Origin: Gammaproteobacteria bacterium
Lineage (GTDB): Bacteria > Pseudomonadota > Gammaproteobacteria > Steroidobacterales > Steroidobacteraceae
Reading direction: 5' to 3'
DNA: 64,000 nt
Assembly (NCBI GenBank): GCA_004297335.1
Contig: SCUD01000035.1
Coordinates: 1 to 64,000, forward strand
The notes under the pieces are model-generated. The model saw only the letters and a program-made list of their open reading frames with translations. It searched no databases and was not told the origin of the DNA. Positions 41,550 through 57,214 of the stretch are shown piece after piece. Numbering within the stretch: the first letter of the stretch is position 1; every line of letters begins with the position of its first letter. The position numbers were made by a program, and so were the translations under genes.

Positions 41550-41579
41550 GCGGAAAAAGGGGACTGTCCCCTTTTTCGC
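41514..41579. repeat. Two tandem GGGGACWGTCCCC palindromic repeats
   Basis: Two near-identical inverted repeats separated by a few bases, each GGCG(A/G)-run-GGGGAC[A/T]GTCCCC-T-run-CGC. Cores are 41523-41535 and 41559-41571. The first contains the stop codon of the M16 gene; the second ends about 12 bases before the ETF-QO start. Each stem followed by five or six T could also end transcription in either direction. A third core copy is at 60633. Confidence 0.85.
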
Positions 41580-41591
41580 TATACTTCCCGC

Positions 41592-43184
41592 ATGAGTGAC
41601 GTGATGGAATACGACGTGGTCGTGGTCGGCGCAGGCCCGGCCGGCCTCGCCTGCGCGATCCGTCTGAAGCAGCTGCAGCCGGAGCTCAGCATCTGCGTAC
41701 TGGAGAAAGGCTCGGCGGTCGGAGCGCAGCTGCTCTCCGGCTGTGTCATGGAGCCCGGCCCGCTCGATGCGCTGCTGCCCGAGTGGCGCGAGTCGCCGCC
41801 CGCGATCTGCGTGCCGGCGGCGCGCGACGAGTTCCGGCTGCTGACCCGGCGGCGGAGCTGGTGGCTGCCGAATCCGCCGCAGATGCACAACCAGGGCAAC
41901 TTCATCCTTTCGCTGGGCCTGCTCGGCGCGTGGATGGCGACCCGCGCTGAGGCGCTCGGCGTCGATGTCTTCCCGGGCTTCGCCGCCGCCGAAGCGGTGG
42001 TTGCCGACGACGGCCGGATCCGTGGCGTACGCATCGGCGACATGGGTCTCGAGAAAGACGGCACGCCGGGACCGAACCACACGCCGGGTGCGGAGATCCA
42101 TGCCGGCACGACCGTGCTCGCCGAGGGCTGCCGCGGCAGCGTCACCAAGCAGGTGATCGCGAAGCTCGGTCTCGCGCGCGACTGCTCGCCGCCGACCTTC
42201 GGGCTTGGCTTCAAGGAGCTGTGGCAACTGCCCGCCGGGCGGGCCGAGCCCGGGCTGATCCGCCATACGATCGGCTGGCCGCTCGATCACCGCACATATG
42301 GCGGCAGCTTTCTCTATCACCTCGACCAGGATCGCGTGTACATCGGTTTCGTCGTCGGGCTCGACTACCGCGATCCGCGCTTCAGCCCCTTCGAGGCATT
42401 CCAGCAATTCAAGCATCACCCAAGCGTCCGGCCGCTGCTCGAGGGTGGCGAGCTGATCGCCTATGGCGCGCGCACGATCGCGGCCGGCGGCTGGCAGTCG
42501 CTACCGCGCATGGACGCGCCGGGCCTGCTGCTGGTCGGCGACGCCGCCGGCACCCTCAACGTGCCGAAGATCAAGGGCGTGCACCAGGCGATCCGCTCCG
42601 GCGTGCTGGCCGCGGAGCATCTCGTCGAGCGCGGCACGACGGAAGGCTTCGATGCGCGCTTCCGCGCTTCCGCCGGTGGCCAGGAGCTGCGCCGCGTGCG
42701 CAACGTCAAGCCCGGCTTCAAGGCCGGCCTGTGGGCGGGCCTCGCCAATGCCGGCCTCGAGACCGTGCTCGGTGGTCGCAGCCCGTGGACGCTCGCGAAC
42801 CACGAGAACCACACGGCGCTGCAGCGGCTCGACGCCGCCACGCCCGAGCGCGGCTGGACCGAGCGCACGCTGCCACCGCGCGACCGGCTCGCCGCGGTCT
42901 TCAATGCTGGCAACGCGCACGAGGAAAGCCAGCCCGTACACCTGAAGGTGGCCGATCCCTCGATCTGCGTGACCCGCTGCACCGCGGAGTTCGGCAATCC
43001 CTGCGAGAAGTTCTGCCCGGCCGGCGTCTACGAGATGGTCGCCGACGACACCGGCGCTCGGCGCCTGCAGATCAACGCCGCGAACTGCGTGCACTGCAAG
43101 GCCTGCGATATCAAGGATCCTTACGCCATCATCACCTGGACCGTTCCCGAGGGCGGCTCCGGGCCGAACTACAACCAGTTGTAG
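41592..43184 (+). CDS. Electron transfer flavoprotein-ubiquinone oxidoreductase
   Basis: Membrane-associated enzyme of 530 residues that passes electrons from reduced ETF to ubiquinone. The FAD motif is VVVVGAGPAGLACA. The conserved LLVGDAAGTLNVPKIKGVHQAI and the C-terminal [4Fe-4S] ligands (FCPAGVYE after CTAEFGNPCEKFC, then CVHCKACDIKDP) are clear. It serves the acyl-CoA dehydrogenase upstream. No etfAB genes are visible here. ATG at 41592. Confidence 0.96.
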   Translation: MSDVMEYDVVVVGAGPAGLACAIRLKQLQPELSICVLEKGSAVGAQLLSGCVMEPGPLDALLPEWRESPPAICVPAARDEFRLLTRRRSWWLPNPPQMHNQGNFILSLGLLGAWMATRAEALGVDVFPGFAAAEAVVADDGRIRGVRIGDMGLEKDGTPGPNHTPGAEIHAGTTVLAEGCRGSVTKQVIAKLGLARDCSPPTFGLGFKELWQLPAGRAEPGLIRHTIGWPLDHRTYGGSFLYHLDQDRVYIGFVVGLDYRDPRFSPFEAFQQFKHHPSVRPLLEGGELIAYGARTIAAGGWQSLPRMDAPGLLLVGDAAGTLNVPKIKGVHQAIRSGVLAAEHLVERGTTEGFDARFRASAGGQELRRVRNVKPGFKAGLWAGLANAGLETVLGGRSPWTLANHENHTALQRLDAATPERGWTERTLPPRDRLAAVFNAGNAHEESQPVHLKVADPSICVTRCTAEFGNPCEKFCPAGVYEMVADDTGARRLQINAANCVHCKACDIKDPYAIITWTVPEGGSGPNYNQL

Positions 43185-43185
43185 G

Positions 43186-45135
<1,950 letters not shown>

Positions 45136-45139
45136 ACCG

Positions 45140-46252
45140 ATGAACCCCGCGCCGCCGCTTGCGGCCCGGATCACGGCCGCGCTCGCCACCCACGGCTACC
45201 AGCCCGATGCCGCGCAGCGTCGCGCGATCGCCCGGCTCGAGGACCTGCGCCGGCGCCTGCTGGTGCGCTCCCGGCGGCCGCCGCTGCTGGCGCGCGGACT
45301 CGCCGCGCTCACCCCGCGCCGCCGCGTGGCGCCGCTGCGCGGCCTGTACTTGTGGGGCGCGGTCGGCCGCGGCAAGACCTTCCTGATGGACCAGTTCTGC
45401 GCCGAGCTGCCGCTGCCGGACAAGCAGCGCGAGCACTTCCACCGCTTCATGCAGGAGGTGCACGGCGGCCTGCGCCGGCACCAGGACACGCCCTCGCCGC
45501 TCGAGCGGGTTGCCGCCGACCTGGCCGCCGGCACGCGCCTGCTGTGCTTCGACGAGTTCGTCGTCAACGACATCGCCGACGCGATGATCCTCGGCGGCCT
45601 ACTCGAGGCGCTGTTCGCCCGCGGCGTCACGCTGGTCGCGACCAGCAACGTCGCGCCCGCCGACCTGTACCGCGACGGCCTGCAGCGCGCCCGCTTCCTG
45701 CCGGCGATCGCGCTGCTCGAACGCCACTGCCAGGTGCTCGAGCTGGACGGCCCCGACGACTACCGTCTGCGGCAGCTCGAGCGGCTGCCGACCTTCCTTG
45801 GCGCCGGCGTCGCCGACCGCGAGCAGCGCCTGGCCGCGGAGTTTGCCGCGCTGGCCGCCGACGGCGCCGCTGCGAATCCGAACATGGTCATCGTCGGGCG
45901 GCCGCTGCCGGCGCGCGCTGCCACCGCCGACATTGCCTGGTTCGACTTCGACGAACTGTGCGAACGGCCGCGCGCCGCCGCCGACTACATCGAGCTGGCG
46001 CGCTGCTACCACACGGTGCTGATCAGCGCCGTGCCGGTGCTGGATGCACTGGCCGACGACGCCGCGCGGCGCTTCATCACGCTGGTCGACGAGTTCTACG
46101 ACCGCGGCGTCAAGCTGCTGTTATCCAGCGCCGCGGCCACGCCCGATGACCTGTACCGGGGCCAGCGCCTCGCCTTCGAGTTCCGGCGCACCACCAGCCG
46201 ATTGCACGAGATGCAGGGGCGGGAGTATCTGGCGCGGGCGCATCGGGCTTAA
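45140..46252 (+). CDS. zapE: Cell division ATPase ZapE (AFG1/LACE1-like)
   Basis: P-loop ATPase of 370 residues. Walker A is GLYLWGAVGRGKTFLMD. Walker B is LLCFDEFVVNDIADAMIL with the family's FDEF. Further AFG1 blocks include TLVATSNVAPADLYRDGLQRARFLP and FDFDELCERPRAAADYI. In E. coli ZapE acts on the Z ring under stress; mitochondrial relatives handle respiratory subunits. It starts four bases after the synthetase stop. Confidence 0.93.
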   Translation: MNPAPPLAARITAALATHGYQPDAAQRRAIARLEDLRRRLLVRSRRPPLLARGLAALTPRRRVAPLRGLYLWGAVGRGKTFLMDQFCAELPLPDKQREHFHRFMQEVHGGLRRHQDTPSPLERVAADLAAGTRLLCFDEFVVNDIADAMILGGLLEALFARGVTLVATSNVAPADLYRDGLQRARFLPAIALLERHCQVLELDGPDDYRLRQLERLPTFLGAGVADREQRLAAEFAALAADGAAANPNMVIVGRPLPARAATADIAWFDFDELCERPRAAADYIELARCYHTVLISAVPVLDALADDAARRFITLVDEFYDRGVKLLLSSAAATPDDLYRGQRLAFEFRRTTSRLHEMQGREYLARAHRA

Positions 46253-46358
46253 GGGTGGGCGTTCCGTGCCACATGCGCATCGAGGATGCCATCGGTAGGC
46301 CCTGGTAAGTCGCCGGTCGACTTGTGCGGCGTCCCAAAGTGCGATGTCCGCTGCATAG

Positions 46359-46469
46359 TCAGGCGGCCACGCGGGAGACGCACAGTTCGTTTCGGTGCTT
46401 CTCGACATGCCACAGGTCGTACTGCATCTGCTGGTTCATCCAGCTCTCGGAGCTCGTGCCGACAGCAAC
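46359..46469 (-). pseudogene. HigA-type antitoxin remnant (C-terminal fragment)
   Basis: On the minus strand 36 codons read VAVGTSSESWMNQQMQYDLW and then a basic tail, ending in a stop. This matches the C-terminus of HigA antitoxins (ALGTSPESW..MQ.QYDLW pattern). No helix-turn-helix part or start precedes it, so the gene is truncated. It lies just downstream of the HicA toxin gene. The 106 bases between it and zapE hold nothing I recognise. Confidence 0.55.
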
Positions 46470-46486
46470 TTGCGACTGGAAATGCG

Positions 46487-46675
46487 TCAGCTGGGATCTG
46501 GTACACCGAGGTCGCGGCAGATCTTGCGCGCCAGGTGATCGTTGATTTCGTTGTGCCGCGGTATAGCTGAACGGCGATTCTGTACTGGGTTGTGCCACCA
46601 GGAGTGCCGGCCTCCTTCCCGTAGAAGCGAGCAACTGTAGGCCTCCAGGTGCCTAGTCAGATCTCGCCGCTTCAT
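46487..46675 (-). CDS. hicA: HicA-type mRNA interferase toxin
   Basis: Small protein of 62 residues. It starts MKRRDLTRHLEAYSCSLLRE and carries the double-stranded-RNA-binding-like fold signature GGRHSWWHNP with the catalytic histidine, then the typical PRHNEINDHLARKICRDLGV end. It should cleave mRNA when free of antitoxin. Its start overlaps the antitoxin stop by four bases. Antitoxin-first order is found in some hic loci. Confidence 0.85.
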   Translation of the reverse strand: MKRRDLTRHLEAYSCSLLREGGRHSWWHNPVQNRRSAIPRHNEINDHLARKICRDLGVPDPS

Positions 46676-46890
46676 ACGGCGATTTCAAACTCCTCGTAGC
46701 TACCCCCGGCCGCACGAATGGCGTCCGATCGATTCAGCTCCAGGGCTTCACGCAACGTTGTGCGAAGCGATTCGATGAGTTCATCGCGGGTCGGCTCCTG
46801 GCAGTTGACACCTGGGACCTCTTCGATCCAGCCGATCCACCATGCCGCATCCTGCTTCACAACCGCAGTGTAGCTCGCGTTCATGACCAT
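46672..46890 (-). CDS. hicB: HicB-type antitoxin
   Basis: Protein of 72 residues with the HicB partial RNase-H fold: YTAVVKQDAAWWIGWIEEVPG followed by a helix (RDELIESLRTTLREALELNR). It has no DNA-binding extension, so autoregulation may be weak or need HicA. GAGGG fits the third codon (ATG at 46884) as start, which would remove two residues. It precedes hicA with a four-base overlap. Confidence 0.85.
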   Translation of the reverse strand: MVMNASYTAVVKQDAAWWIGWIEEVPGVNCQEPTRDELIESLRTTLREALELNRSDAIRAAGGSYEEFEIAV

Positions 46891-46951
46891 CTACCCTCTA
46901 AGACCTGCGGCTAGTCTACCGCACATAATCATCAGGAAACGGCCGCCGTAA

Positions 46952-46971
46952 CTTGTTGAAATCTTTACAAG
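46952..46971. promoter_or_regulatory. Inverted repeat upstream of hicBA
   Basis: CTTGT-N10-ACAAG, about 60 bases before hicB in the 133-base gap to the M28 gene. It could be an autoregulatory site; no stronger evidence. Confidence 0.3.
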
Positions 46972-47023
46972 ACGACCCAGACCGGCGACATGCGGTGACA
47001 CCAGGCCGCGGAAGGTCAACATC

Positions 47024-49900
47024 TCACCGCACCCACCGCGCAACGTATAGATCCGTATCGCGCGCGCCTTCCCGGTTGGCGCGGTTGCTGGCAAACACCA
47101 GCCACTGGCCGTCTGGCGAGAACATCGGAAAACCGTCGAAGCCGGGCGCGCTGGTGATGCGCTCGTCCGCGCCGTCCCAGCTGACGAAACGCAGGTCGAA
47201 CTCGCGGGCGTCGGCGCCGGCGTTGCTCGAATAGAGCACGCCACGCCCGTCCGGGGTCGGGTACGGCGCGAAGCTGCCGGCGCTGTGCCGGGTCAGTTGC
47301 CGCACGTTCGCGCCGTCGGCATCCATCACGAAGATCTCGAGGCGGCCGGGCCGCACCAGGTCCTGGCCGAGCAGCCGCTGGTAATCGGCAAGTTCCTCGC
47401 CCTGCAGGCGCGAGGCGCGCCAGACGATCCGGCGGCAGTCGGGCGTGAAGAACGCGCCGCCGTCATAGCCGGGCGTGTCGGTCAGCTGGCGGACATTGCC
47501 GCCGTCGGGGTCGGCAACGAACAGGTCGAGGTCGCCGTGGCGCGTGCTGGTGAACAGGATGCGGCCATCGGCGAAGCACTCGGTCGCCTCGGCGTCGTAG
47601 CCGGGCCTGGCGATGACCGGTGTGGTGACGCCATCCGCGTTGCGGCGGACGATGTCGTAGCTCGGGTAGACCGGCCAGACATAGCCCTGCGAATGGTCGG
47701 GCCGCGTCGGGCAGTCGCGCGAGGCGGCCTCGGTGGTCGCGTAGATCAGCGACTGGCCGCCCGGGAAGTCGAAGTAGCCACAGGTGGTGCGGCCGGCGCC
47801 GCTCGAGACCAGCGTGGTCGCGCCGCTGTCGAGGTCGAGCACGTATTGCGCGTCGCAGCCGCCGCCGGGTGGCGTGCGCTGGAAAATCAGCCGGCGGCCG
47901 TCCGGCGACCAGTAGGCCTCGGCGTTGTCGCCGCCGAAGGTCAGGCGGCGCAGGTCGGCGAGATGCCGCTCGTCGGCGCGCAGCAGCTCCGGAACCGCCT
48001 GGCCGGCGCGCGGCGTCCAGGCATCCGGTGCCGGCGGCTGCGCCGCCTGGCCCGGCCGCTGCGCCAGCGTCGCGCGCAGCCGCAACTCGCTGCCGTCGCG
48101 CCGCACGACCACCTCGATCGTGTCGCCGGGCCGGTGCTCGCGCAGCACGAAGGTCATGTCGTAGAGGTTGTTGACCGTTACGCCAGCCATGCCGACGATC
48201 ACATCGCCCTTCTGCAGGCCCGCCCGCTCGGCCGGGCTGTCGCGGCGCACGTCGGCGAGGCGAACACCGCCGGTCGTCGCCTCCATCGCCGTGTAATCCG
48301 GCACCGAGCCGAAGTACGCACCGTAGCCGCGGCTGTCGCCCGCGGTCGGCGCCGCGGCGCTGGTGCGCACGTAGTCCGGTCGCGGGCCGCGGCGCAGGCC
48401 ATCGGCGAGCGCGGCGGTCAGGCGCGCGACCGCCGCCCCGCCGGCCAGGTTGAGCAGCGCGGCATCGTCCTCCGGCGTGTGGTACTGCTCGTGCGCGCCG
48501 GTGAACAGGTGCACGACCGGCACGCCGGCGGCGTAGAAGCTGGAATGATCGCTCGGGCCGTAGCCATCGCCGCCGGCCGTGATCCGTACACCCGGCACTG
48601 CCTTGCCCGCCGCATCCAGCAGGCTTCCCCAGGCCGTCGAACTGTCGGCGCCGAGGACCTGCAGCCGGTCCTCGTTCATGCGCCCGACCATGTCGAGGTT
48701 GATCATCGCCGCGATATCGCCGATCGCGCCGACCGGCAGGTGCTCGACGAACCAGCCACTGCCGCCGAGGCCGAGTTCCTCGGCCGAGAAGGCGACGAAC
48801 AGCAGCGAGCGCCGGTTGCGCGGCGCCGCGCCGCCCGCCTGCAGCACACGCGCGGCGCACAGCAGGCCGGCGACGCCGGAGGCGTTGTCGTCGGCGCCGT
48901 TGTGGATCGCGCGCTCATCCGGCCGGAAGCTGCCCTGGCCGCCCCAGCCGAGGTGATCGTAGTGGGCGCCGACCACGACGTACTCGCGGGCCAGCGCGCC
49001 GCGCCCCGGCAGCAGGCCGATCACGTTCTGCGTCGGCGCGATCACCGGCTCGAGATCGACGCGGCCAGTGACCTGCCGGCCGGGCAGCACGAACGAGGAC
49101 GGCTGGTAGCTGCCGTCGATCGCCGCCTGCGCCCGGGCGAGCGTCGTGCCGGCGCTGCCCAGCCAAAGGTCGGCGAGCGCCCGGGTGACCTGCAGCACCG
49201 GGATGCCGGCATCGGCCAGCGGCCCGAGTAACTTCAGCGGCGGCAGCTTGTCCGGTTCGTCCGGCGCCTGTGGCGGCGCGACCAGCACCAGCGCCGCGGC
49301 GCCGGCCTCGCGAGCGACGATCGCCTTGGCGCGCAGGTCCGAATAGCGGGTCGGCTTGCGGCCGGCGAACGGCGACTGCTCGTCGTTCTCGCCCGGCTCG
49401 TAGCGCAGCGCGAGCACGATTTTGCCGGTCACGTCGAGACCGGCGTAGTCGTCGTAGTTGAGGTCACGGGCGCGGATGCCGTAGCCGGCAAACACCAGTT
49501 CACCGGCGAATTCGCCCGACCTCGCGAAGCCGAGCGGGATCCAGTCGACACCGTAGCCGGCATCCTGCAGCTCGTTGTTCGCGCCGGCGCGAACGCCGGT
49601 GTTCACCGTGAACGGCTGCCGCCGTCCCGGCGCCGGTACTGCGAGGCCGAGGCCATCCATCCACGCGGCAATCGCCTGCGCCGCCTGGTCGTTGCCCGGC
49701 GTGCCGGTGCCCCGCCCCTCCAGCGCGTCGTCGGCGAGTCGCTCAGTGACCTCGCGGAAGCAGCTCTCCGGGTCGGCCGGCAGCCGCGGGGCCGGTCGGG
49801 CGAAGGCGTTGCCGGCGATCAGAGTTGCTGACACCAGCAGGGCGCCGCTGCAGCTCATCGACACGAGTTGCCCCCGCCTACCGAACGAGATACGCGCCAT
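47024..49900 (-). CDS. Exported M28 zinc peptidase with PDZ and TolB-like propeller domains
   Basis: Protein of 958 residues with an N-terminal signal (about 1-35, ending NAFA). A PA-like insert lies at about 130-260. The M28 aminopeptidase core (about 285-510) carries all five metal-site residues: H313 in GAHYDHLG, D337 in NGADDNASG, E374/E375, D403 and H474 in YHTPEDD. A PDZ domain spans about 520-610, and a WD40/TolB-like propeller (PDGRRLIFQR, DPDGGNVRQLTDTPGYDGG, DADGANVRQLTRH) spans 640-958. GGGAG precedes ATG 49900. A lone gene, probably periplasmic. Confidence 0.93.
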   Translation of the reverse strand: MARISFGRRGQLVSMSCSGALLVSATLIAGNAFARPAPRLPADPESCFREVTERLADDALEGRGTGTPGNDQAAQAIAAWMDGLGLAVPAPGRRQPFTVNTGVRAGANNELQDAGYGVDWIPLGFARSGEFAGELVFAGYGIRARDLNYDDYAGLDVTGKIVLALRYEPGENDEQSPFAGRKPTRYSDLRAKAIVAREAGAAALVLVAPPQAPDEPDKLPPLKLLGPLADAGIPVLQVTRALADLWLGSAGTTLARAQAAIDGSYQPSSFVLPGRQVTGRVDLEPVIAPTQNVIGLLPGRGALAREYVVVGAHYDHLGWGGQGSFRPDERAIHNGADDNASGVAGLLCAARVLQAGGAAPRNRRSLLFVAFSAEELGLGGSGWFVEHLPVGAIGDIAAMINLDMVGRMNEDRLQVLGADSSTAWGSLLDAAGKAVPGVRITAGGDGYGPSDHSSFYAAGVPVVHLFTGAHEQYHTPEDDAALLNLAGGAAVARLTAALADGLRRGPRPDYVRTSAAAPTAGDSRGYGAYFGSVPDYTAMEATTGGVRLADVRRDSPAERAGLQKGDVIVGMAGVTVNNLYDMTFVLREHRPGDTIEVVVRRDGSELRLRATLAQRPGQAAQPPAPDAWTPRAGQAVPELLRADERHLADLRRLTFGGDNAEAYWSPDGRRLIFQRTPPGGGCDAQYVLDLDSGATTLVSSGAGRTTCGYFDFPGGQSLIYATTEAASRDCPTRPDHSQGYVWPVYPSYDIVRRNADGVTTPVIARPGYDAEATECFADGRILFTSTRHGDLDLFVADPDGGNVRQLTDTPGYDGGAFFTPDCRRIVWRASRLQGEELADYQRLLGQDLVRPGRLEIFVMDADGANVRQLTRHSAGSFAPYPTPDGRGVLYSSNAGADAREFDLRFVSWDGADERITSAPGFDGFPMFSPDGQWLVFASNRANREGARDTDLYVARWVR

Positions 49901-50045
49901 CGTCAGGCTCCCGATCACTGGTCCCCGGCAGGAGCGAGACCTGCCATTGCCGCAGTGTACTGGGTTTCAAAATTTCGACGACGCAGGTCCCGTTGGCCGG
50001 AGTGGTCCAGAATAGGCGGGGCGTCCAGGACTTGGGAGCAGTTCG

Positions 50046-50150
50046 ATGAGCATGCAATCGCCGCTGGACCAGCTGCTGAGGTCCGGCCCAGGCAAGATCG
50101 GCGGCACACCGGCCGGCGCACGGCCGGCCTGCGCCCAAGCCGGCGGTTGA
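50046..50150 (+). other. Short ORF, possible DUF533/TerB-like remnant or leader
   Basis: An ATG with GGGAGC upstream opens a 34-residue frame beginning MSMQSPLDQLLRSGPGK. The start resembles the N-terminus of YebE/DUF533 proteins, but the frame stops soon after. It ends 6 bases before the GFA gene, so a leader role is possible. Confidence 0.25.
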
Positions 50151-50155
50151 CTGCC

Positions 50156-50992
50156 GTGGCGCGAGCCCAGTGCCTGTGCGGAGCTGTCGCCTGGGAGCTC
50201 GACGGGCCGTTCGAGTCGATGGTGCATTGTCATTGCTCGCGCTGCCGCAAGGCGCACGGCTCTGCCTTCGCGACCTACCTGGCCGGCCGGGCGGAGAACT
50301 TCCGCCTGGCTGGCGCGATCGATCGGGCCGGTTGGAAATCGGCGCCCGGCGTGATGCGCTGTTTCTGCCGGCATTGCGGTTCGGTGGTGCCCGGCGACCC
50401 CGTCGATGGACAGGTCTTCGTGCCAGCCGGGAATTTCACCGCGGACCCCGGCATTCGTCCGCTGGCGCACATCTTCACAGCCTCGAAAGCCCCGTGGTAC
50501 GAGATCCGCGATCGCCTGCCCCGCTTCGACGGCTATCCGCCCGGCATTGCAGCGCCCGCTTTTCCGGAGCGCCGATCGCCGGACCCGCCGGGCACGCCGC
50601 GCGGGAGCTGCCTGTGCGGCGCGGCCGCGTATCGACTCACCGCCGCGCCGCAGCGGTGTGTGAACTGCCACTGCAGCCGATGCCGCCGGGCCCGCTCGGC
50701 TGCGCATGGCTCCTATCTCTTCGCGGCCGTGACCTATACGCGCGGCGCCGAGGTGCTGCAGCTGTTTACGCTGCCGGAAGCGCCGCGCTTCAGCTACGCG
50801 TTCTGTAGTGCTTGCGGCTCGTCGCTGCCGCGCCCCGCCGCCGGTCCAGTCGGCATTCCGATGGGCACGCTGGACGACGATCCCGGCCTGCGCCCGCAAC
50901 TGCACATTTTCGTCGGCTCGAAGGCGCCGTGGTTCGAGATCACGGATGACCTGCCCCAGTACCGGGAATTCCCGCCGGGCGCGGGCGGCTGA
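50156..50992 (+). CDS. Tandem GFA (glutathione-dependent formaldehyde-activating/CENP-V) domain protein
   Basis: Protein of about 278 residues made of two GFA domains. The first (about 1-125) has CLCGAVAW, HCHCSRCRKAHG and CFCRHCGS. The second (about 150-270) has CLCGAAAY, NCHCSRCRRARS and FCSACGS. Each binds zinc through these cysteines. Most relatives have a single domain. No ATG fits; GTG at 50156 is my choice and TTG at 50146 is possible. The true substrate of such proteins is usually unknown. Confidence 0.82.
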   Translation: MARAQCLCGAVAWELDGPFESMVHCHCSRCRKAHGSAFATYLAGRAENFRLAGAIDRAGWKSAPGVMRCFCRHCGSVVPGDPVDGQVFVPAGNFTADPGIRPLAHIFTASKAPWYEIRDRLPRFDGYPPGIAAPAFPERRSPDPPGTPRGSCLCGAAAYRLTAAPQRCVNCHCSRCRRARSAAHGSYLFAAVTYTRGAEVLQLFTLPEAPRFSYAFCSACGSSLPRPAAGPVGIPMGTLDDDPGLRPQLHIFVGSKAPWFEITDDLPQYREFPPGAGG

Positions 50993-51009
50993 AGAAGCGC
51001 GGCACGCCG

Positions 51010-52494
51010 CTACGGCAGGTCCGTACCGCCCATCAGGTAACGATCGACCTCGCGCGCGACGCCGCGGCCCTCGTTGATCGCCCAGACCACCAGGCTCTGG
51101 CCGCGCCGGCAGTCGCCGGCGGCGAATACGCCGGGCACGCTGGTGGTGAAGCGGCCATGCTCGGCCCGCACGTTGCCGCGCTCGTCGCTGGCGACGCCGA
51201 GATCGCGCAGCAGCGGCTGTTCCGGGCCGAGGAAGCCGAGTGCCAGCAGCACCAGTTGCGCCGGGCGCCGGCGCTCGCTGCCGGCCTGTTCGCCCGCCTG
51301 CCAGCGGCCGGCGGCATCGCGCTGCCAGGCGACCTCGATGGTCTCCAGTTCCGCGACCTGGCCATCGTCGCCGCCGAGGAAGCGCCGCACCGTGGTCTGG
51401 TAGATGCGCGGGTCGCTGCCGAAGCGCGCCGCCGCCTCCTCCTGGCCGTAGTCGGTGCGCTGGACCTTCGGCCACTCCGGCCACGGATTGTCGCCGGCGC
51501 GCTCGGCCGGCGGCCGCGGCAGGATCTCGAACTGGACGATCGAGCGGCAGCCCTGGCGCAGCGCGGTCGCGACGCAGTCGGTGCCGGTGTCGCCGCCGCC
51601 GATCACGACGACGTCGCGGCCGCGGGCCTGGATCGGCGTCTCATCGGGGCTGCCGGCCAGCAGCGCGCGGGTCGCGGCGCTCAGGTAGTCCATCGCGAAG
51701 TGCACGCCGGCGAGTTCGCGGCCCGCGACCTCGAGGTCGCGCGGCCGCGTCGCGCCGGTGCACAGCACGGTCGCATCGAAGTCCTTGAGCAGCAGCAGCG
51801 CCTCGACGTTCTCGCCGACATGCGCGTTGCAGATGAACTTGACGCCCTCGGCCTCGAGCAGCCGCAGGCGCCGCTCGACCACCTGCCGCTTGTCGAGCTT
51901 CATGTTCGGGATGCCGTATTGCAGGAGCCCGCCCGGGCGGTCGGCGCGCTCCAGCACGGTCACCTGGTGGCCGGCGCGGTTCAGCTGCGCCGCCGCCGCC
52001 AGCCCGGCTGGGCCGGAACCGATGACGACGACCTTCTTGCCGGTGCGCGCCGCCGGCGGTTCCGGCAGGATCCAGCCCTCCTCCCAGCCGCGCTCGACGA
52101 TGCTGTTCTCGATGTTCTTGATCGTCACCGGCGGGCCCTTCATGCCGACCACGCAGGAGCCCTCGCAGGGCGCCGGGCAGACCCGGCCAGTGAACTCCGG
52201 GAAGTTGTTGGTGCGGTGCAGGCGCGCCAGTGCCTCGCGCCACAGTCCGCGATAGACCAGGTCGTTCCATTCCGGAATCAGGTTGTTGACCGGGCAGCCG
52301 GAGGCGGCGCCGGCCAGCAGCAGGCCGGTATGGCAGAACGGGATGCCGCAGTCCATGCAGCGCGCGCCCTGCTGGCGCAGGCGCTGCTCCTCCATCTCGT
52401 GGTGGAACTCGTCCCAGTCGCGCAACCGGTCGCGCGGGCTGCGGTCGACCGGCAGCTCGCGCAGGTACTCGATGAACCCGGTGGGCTTGCCCAT
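51010..52494 (-). CDS. gltD: Glutamate synthase (NADPH) small subunit
   Basis: Beta subunit of 494 residues that feeds NADPH electrons to GltB. The N-terminal Fe-S domain has [10 protein letters not shown], and [10 protein letters not shown]. The FAD site is [22 protein letters not shown], the NADPH site [15 protein letters not shown], and the C-terminal FAD segment [19 protein letters not shown]. It follows gltB by one base. Confidence 0.97.
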   Translation of the reverse strand: MGKPTGFIEYLRELPVDRSPRDRLRDWDEFHHEMEEQRLRQQGARCMDCGIPFCHTGLLLAGAASGCPVNNLIPEWNDLVYRGLWREALARLHRTNNFPEFTGRVCPAPCEGSCVVGMKGPPVTIKNIENSIVERGWEEGWILPEPPAARTGKKVVVIGSGPAGLAAAAQLNRAGHQVTVLERADRPGGLLQYGIPNMKLDKRQVVERRLRLLEAEGVKFICNAHVGENVEALLLLKDFDATVLCTGATRPRDLEVAGRELAGVHFAMDYLSAATRALLAGSPDETPIQARGRDVVVIGGGDTGTDCVATALRQGCRSIVQFEILPRPPAERAGDNPWPEWPKVQRTDYGQEEAAARFGSDPRIYQTTVRRFLGGDDGQVAELETIEVAWQRDAAGRWQAGEQAGSERRRPAQLVLLALGFLGPEQPLLRDLGVASDERGNVRAEHGRFTTSVPGVFAAGDCRRGQSLVVWAINEGRGVAREVDRYLMGGTDLP

Positions 52495-52495
52495 C

Positions 52496-57130
<4,635 letters not shown>

Positions 57131-57139
57131 CAAATAAGG

Positions 57140-57152
57140 GGTCCAGCGGACC
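57140..57152. promoter_or_regulatory. Small inverted repeat in gltB leader
   Basis: GGTCC-AGC-GGACC, 10 bases upstream of the gltB start. It could form a hairpin near the ribosome site or be a protein site. The 84-base gap holds no gene. Confidence 0.25.
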
Positions 57153-57214
57153 AGAAACGGGGGCGGCCAGTGGAAGTGTACGGATCCGGGCAGCCGCAGG
57201 GAAGCCTCTCTTTT

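Noticed and set aside
46253..46358. Possible small gene between zapE and the HigA remnant
   Set aside because: Short frames exist on both strands but none has a ribosome site or recognisable sequence.
50046..50150. Treating the 34-residue frame as a confirmed gene
   Set aside because: Too short, and the resemblance to DUF533 is only at the first residues; kept as a low-confidence feature.
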